Source of the DNA: SCUD01 sp036824505
Lineage (GTDB): Bacteria; Pseudomonadota; Gammaproteobacteria; Steroidobacterales; Steroidobacteraceae
Length of the DNA: 64,000 nt
Assembly: GCA_036824505.1 (NCBI GenBank)
Contig: DAITAA010000016.1
Coordinates: 10,024 to 74,023, forward strand
Reading direction: 5' to 3'
The notes under the pieces are model-generated. The model saw nothing but the letters and a program-made list of their open reading frames with translations, had not been told where the DNA came from and ran no database searches. The position numbers and the translations under genes were made by a program. Below are positions 61,382 through 64,000 of the stretch, in pieces. Each line of letters starts with the position of its first letter. The stretch's first letter is position 1.

Positions 61382-61762
61382 CTACTTGCGACGCGCGACG
61401 ACAACGCCTATCAACAGGCCCAATGCCGCGCCGATGCCGACCGCCTGCCAGGGATTCTCTTCGACGTAACGATTGGTGACGCGGGCGGTCTTGCGGGCTC
61501 GGCTTGCGACCTCACTGCCCATCACCGTGATGGATTCCCGGGCCGCCGCAACTCGTTTGTTCAGTTTCGCCTTGGCTCGGGCAAGGTCTTCACCGGTGAG
61601 CGGGGTCATCGACGTAATCAGTTTTTCGATATCCGAGATGAAATTGTGAAATTCGCCCGCTGGCTGCGGCCCATCCGTCTCGACTGCCGCGATCGACGGG
61701 AGCGCCGCTCCGATGCCTTGTCCAATCGAATCGGTTTCGATAACTCTGGGATTGATCTTCAT
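61382..61762 (-). CDS. YqjD/ElaB-type DUF883 membrane-anchored protein, copy 2
   Basis: This 126-residue protein starts at ATG 61762 after AAGGA. The N-terminal 35 residues are unlike copy 1. The rest matches: NFISDIEKLITSMTPLTGED, KAKLNKRVAAARESITVMGS, and the anchor ENPWQAVGIGAALGLLIGVV. The operator lies 75 nt upstream, between this gene and the divergent cytochrome gene. Confidence 0.87.
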   Translation of the reverse strand: MKINPRVIETDSIGQGIGAALPSIAAVETDGPQPAGEFHNFISDIEKLITSMTPLTGEDLARAKAKLNKRVAAARESITVMGSEVASRARKTARVTNRYVEENPWQAVGIGAALGLLIGVVVARRK

Positions 61763-61809
61763 GTTGATTCCTTTGGGTTCGTCGTGGGCTACAGCGCTGG
61801 CCAGCGCTG

Positions 61810-61851
61810 ACGATATGCGCTGTCTCCGGCTACGACTGTACGCTTGCGCAC
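61810..61851 (-). promoter_or_regulatory. Island operator and promoter, site 9 (YqjD-like set, copy 2)
   Basis: On the minus strand GTGCGCAAGCGTAC (61851-61838) is followed by -35 CAGTCG, 17 bp and TATCGT (61815-61810), the same -10 as at site 4. The repeat is 75 nt before the start at 61762 and 124 nt before the divergent cytochrome start. Confidence 0.6.
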
Positions 61852-61975
61852 CTAACGTGTGCTGCTGACGAAATGGCGCTACTGGCGGATCGCCACGCGC
61901 GCTAGAATGGCCTGCGCCCAAGATGCGGCGCGATTCACTCGGCAACTGGATAACCAGTTTCCAAGGAAGCGGAAC

Positions 61976-62440
61976 ATGAAATCGAACAGGTTGGCTGAGA
62001 TTATCCCTTTGATGCTGGCGGTCGTCCTGATGGCGGCGGGCTGCTCCAAGAAAGAAGCGCAACCGGCGGATCAGCCTGCGGCCCCGCCGGCTCCGGAAGC
62101 AGCGGTACCGGCGGCAGCGGCAACCACTGCGGCGGCTGAAGGCGGTGTCGGCGCGACGGCGTACAGCACCTATTGCTTGACCTGCCATGGCGCGAAAGGC
62201 CAGGGCGACGGAGCTGCGGCTGCGGCCCTGAACCCGAAGCCCGCAAATTTCGCAGTTGGCGCATTCAAGTACGACACGAATGGCAACGGCACGCCGGGCG
62301 ACGTAGACGACATCAAGGCGGTCGTTCACGACGGCGCGGCGAAACATGGCGGATCGCCGCTGATGGCACCGTGGCCCATGTTGACACCGGAGCAGTTGCA
62401 GGCGGTCGCCGAGCACGTGAAGTCGCTGCACGGCGGCTGA
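61976..62440 (+). CDS. Small c-type cytochrome, lipoprotein
   Basis: This 154-residue protein has a lipobox (LMAAGC), a Pro/Ala-rich linker (residues about 28-55) and a class I cytochrome c domain with heme site CLTCH and a C-terminal axial Met candidate in APWPMLTPEQLQAVAEHVKSL. The Ala/Pro linker would hold the heme domain away from the membrane. The start ATG 61976 has AAGGAAG upstream. It may feed electrons to periplasmic enzymes such as the propeller protein nearby, but that is inference. Confidence 0.87.
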   Translation: MKSNRLAEIIPLMLAVVLMAAGCSKKEAQPADQPAAPPAPEAAVPAAAATTAAAEGGVGATAYSTYCLTCHGAKGQGDGAAAAALNPKPANFAVGAFKYDTNGNGTPGDVDDIKAVVHDGAAKHGGSPLMAPWPMLTPEQLQAVAEHVKSLHGG

Positions 62441-62463
62441 GGCGATCGCAGCCGGTCAGTGGG

Positions 62464-62489
62464 AGCCCCAGCCGGGAATGGCTGGGGCT
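62464..62489 (+). terminator. Hairpin after the cytochrome gene
   Basis: AGCCCCAGCC (62464-62473) and GGCTGGGGCT (62480-62489) form a perfect 10-bp stem with a 6-nt loop, 23 nt after the stop. The rest of the 349-bp gap to 62790 holds no gene; it contains only a weak operator-like sequence at 62623-62636. Confidence 0.6.
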
Positions 62490-62789
62490 TCGCAATGCAA
62501 TGGCACGCCTCTGGATCGCGCGGCGCACCGGTGATCCAGACTCCTGACGAAAGCCGTTATCCACATCGGTCACCTGACCGTCGGAGACCGGAAGTCCGCT
62601 GAACTGGCGGCGACCGGCCTATGTGGTCAACCGCACAGACGCAAGATGGAAAGACCCGGATTAATGGCGCTCGCTTCGGGAGAGGCAGGGTGTTCTTTTT
62701 GACTGCGCACGGAAGCCATCTTCTCGTGCAAGCCTGACAAGCGCAGTTCCGTTTCCGCATCGTTGCACGATCTTCACGGAAAATTGGCC

Positions 62790-64000
62790 ATGTCCGAGAC
62801 AGGAATCAGTCCCACCCTTGCTGACCGGGCTGGCAACGCCGGCGGCGTGACCGCGGTGCTGCGCCAGAAATCGCTGCTCAAAACGGGAGCTTTGCAGAAC
62901 GCAATCCTCACCAGTGCCAGTTTTTCGATTATCGCCACCGACGAGAAGGGCATCATTCAGCTCTTCAATGTCGGCGCCGAGCGCATGCTGGGGTATCGGG
63001 CGCCGGAAGTCGTCAACAAGATAAACCCCAGCGACATCCACGATCCGCAGGAAGTGATCGCGCGCGCCCAGGCACTGAGCCTCGAATTCGCAATACCCAT
63101 CAAGCCAGGCTTCGAGGCGCTGGCGTACAAGGCGTCGCGCGGGATCGAGGACGTTTATGAGTTGACCTATATCCGCAAGGACGGCAGCCGCTTTCCGGCC
63201 ATCATCTCGATCACGGCGCTGCGCGATGATCACGGCGAACTCATCGGATACCTGTTGATCGGCGCGGACAATTCCGTGCGCAAGCAGGTGGAATTGGAAC
63301 TGATCACGGCCATGGCCGCTGCCGAGAAGGCCAATCTCGCTAAATCGGATTTCCTGTCCAGGATGAGCCATGAGCTGCGCACGCCCCTGAGTGCGATTCT
63401 CGGATTTGCCCAGTTGATGGAATCCGGCGCGCCGCTGCCAACGGTCCCCCAGAAGCGCAGCATCGATCAGATTCTCAAGGCGGGATGGTACCTGCTGGAT
63501 CTGATCAACGAGATCCTGGATCTGGCGCTGATCGAGTCCGGAAAGATGTCGCTGTCGCCAGAACCGATTTCGCTGGCCGAAATCATGCGCGAATGCGATG
63601 CGATGATCGAGCCGCAGGCGAAAAAGCGCGACATCCGGATGACCTTCCCCGAGCTCAAATTCCCGTGCTTTGTCAAAGCGGACCGGATGCGCGTGAAGCA
63701 GGTTCTCATCAACCTTCTGTCCAATGCGGTCAAGTACAACAAGGTTGGAGGCGCAGTCGTCGTGGAATGCACTTCGGGCGCCGCGGGACGAATTCGCATC
63801 AGCGTAAGGGACACCGGCGAAGGATTGACTCCCGACGAGCTGGCGCAGCTTTTCCAGCCATTCAACAGACTCGGAAAGGAGGCCGGCATCGAAGAAGGCA
63901 CGGGCATCGGCCTGATGGTGAGCAAGCGGCTGGTCGAGTTGATGAATGGCGAAATCGGCGTGGAAAGCACCGTCGGTGTGGGCAGCGTGTTCTGGATCGA
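62790..64000 (+). CDS. PAS-domain sensor histidine kinase (cut by window edge)
   Basis: At least 403 residues are visible and the frame is open at the edge. A PAS domain (about 40-155: IIATDEKGIIQLFNVGAERM, YIRKDGSRFPAIISI) is followed by HisKA with the phospho-accepting His near 194 (FLSRMSHELRTPLSAILGF). The HATPase domain follows with N box INLLSNAVKYN, G1 VRDTGEGL and G2 GTGIGLMVSKRLVE. There is no membrane segment, so it should be a soluble sensor. A C-terminal receiver domain could follow beyond the window. ATG 62790 is preceded by ACGGA. Confidence 0.92.
   Translation, partial: MSETGISPTLADRAGNAGGVTAVLRQKSLLKTGALQNAILTSASFSIIATDEKGIIQLFNVGAERMLGYRAPEVVNKINPSDIHDPQEVIARAQALSLEFAIPIKPGFEALAYKASRGIEDVYELTYIRKDGSRFPAIISITALRDDHGELIGYLLIGADNSVRKQVELELITAMAAAEKANLAKSDFLSRMSHELRTPLSAILGFAQLMESGAPLPTVPQKRSIDQILKAGWYLLDLINEILDLALIESGKMSLSPEPISLAEIMRECDAMIEPQAKKRDIRMTFPELKFPCFVKADRMRVKQVLINLLSNAVKYNKVGGAVVVECTSGAAGRIRISVRDTGEGLTPDELAQLFQPFNRLGKEAGIEEGTGIGLMVSKRLVELMNGEIGVESTVGVGSVFWI

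Overview
The window is GC-rich chromosomal DNA from a gammaproteobacterium. The evidence is 4.5S RNA-dnaX-ybaB-recR, ppsA next to ppsR, orn close to rsgA, a YqiB-type DUF1249 protein, a Prc protease and two yqjD-yqjE-yqjK-like sets. I cannot place it below class; a free-living Xanthomonadales/Nevskiales/Steroidobacterales-type organism would fit. I see no integrase, transposase, CRISPR array, rRNA or intact prophage.

Region 1 (1-38 kb) is mostly housekeeping. It starts with a partial membrane GAF sensor and a dicarboxylate symporter, then tadA converging on mltF. Next are tRNA-Ser(CGA), the 4.5S RNA gene with a clear sigma-70 promoter, and dnaX-ybaB-recR. After these come rsgA with an M48 protease, orn with a GFA-family protein, and the divergent pair ppsA/ppsR (PEP synthase and its regulator). 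A three-gene RND efflux operon (adaptor plus two pumps), the Prc protease and an M28 aminopeptidase follow. A 2-oxoacid:ferredoxin oxidoreductase operon has its own FAD/ferredoxin subunit. The region ends with a lipid kinase, a 2OG-Fe(II) dioxygenase, thymidine kinase and a membrane Ser/Thr kinase with an extracytoplasmic Calx-beta domain.

Region 2 (37.6-62.5 kb) is an envelope and stress island made of small membrane proteins, lipoproteins and paralogous sets. It holds four Crp/Fnr-type genes (one truncated), two BON genes (one truncated), two small DUF3185-like proteins and two YqjD/YqjE/YqjK sets. It also holds two glycine-zipper proteins, YeaQ/GlsB, DUF3309 with superoxide dismutase, DUF4398 with an OmpA-like lipoprotein, a ferritin-like protein, a sorbosone-dehydrogenase-like propeller and a small cytochrome c. 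tmRNA (tag ANDDNYALAA), a diguanylate cyclase and a 2915-residue cyclic beta-1,2-glucan synthase lie inside it.

The main discovery is a shared promoter architecture across this island. A 14-bp inverted repeat, GTRCG-N4-CGYAC, occurs nine times (eight exact, one with a single mismatch). It lies 58-75 nt upstream of the start codon of the island transcription units. In eight of nine cases a degenerate -35 (CNGACN, or CAGTCG once) overlaps the last base of the repeat, and a -10-like hexamer begins 22 (plus or minus 1) nt after it. This is the geometry of a class II Crp/Fnr activator site centred at -41.5, with the 5-4-5 layout of an FNR box but a different half-site. I infer that one or more of the Crp/Fnr paralogues encoded here bind it and run the island as one regulon.

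The right edge has a PAS-histidine kinase cut by the window end.
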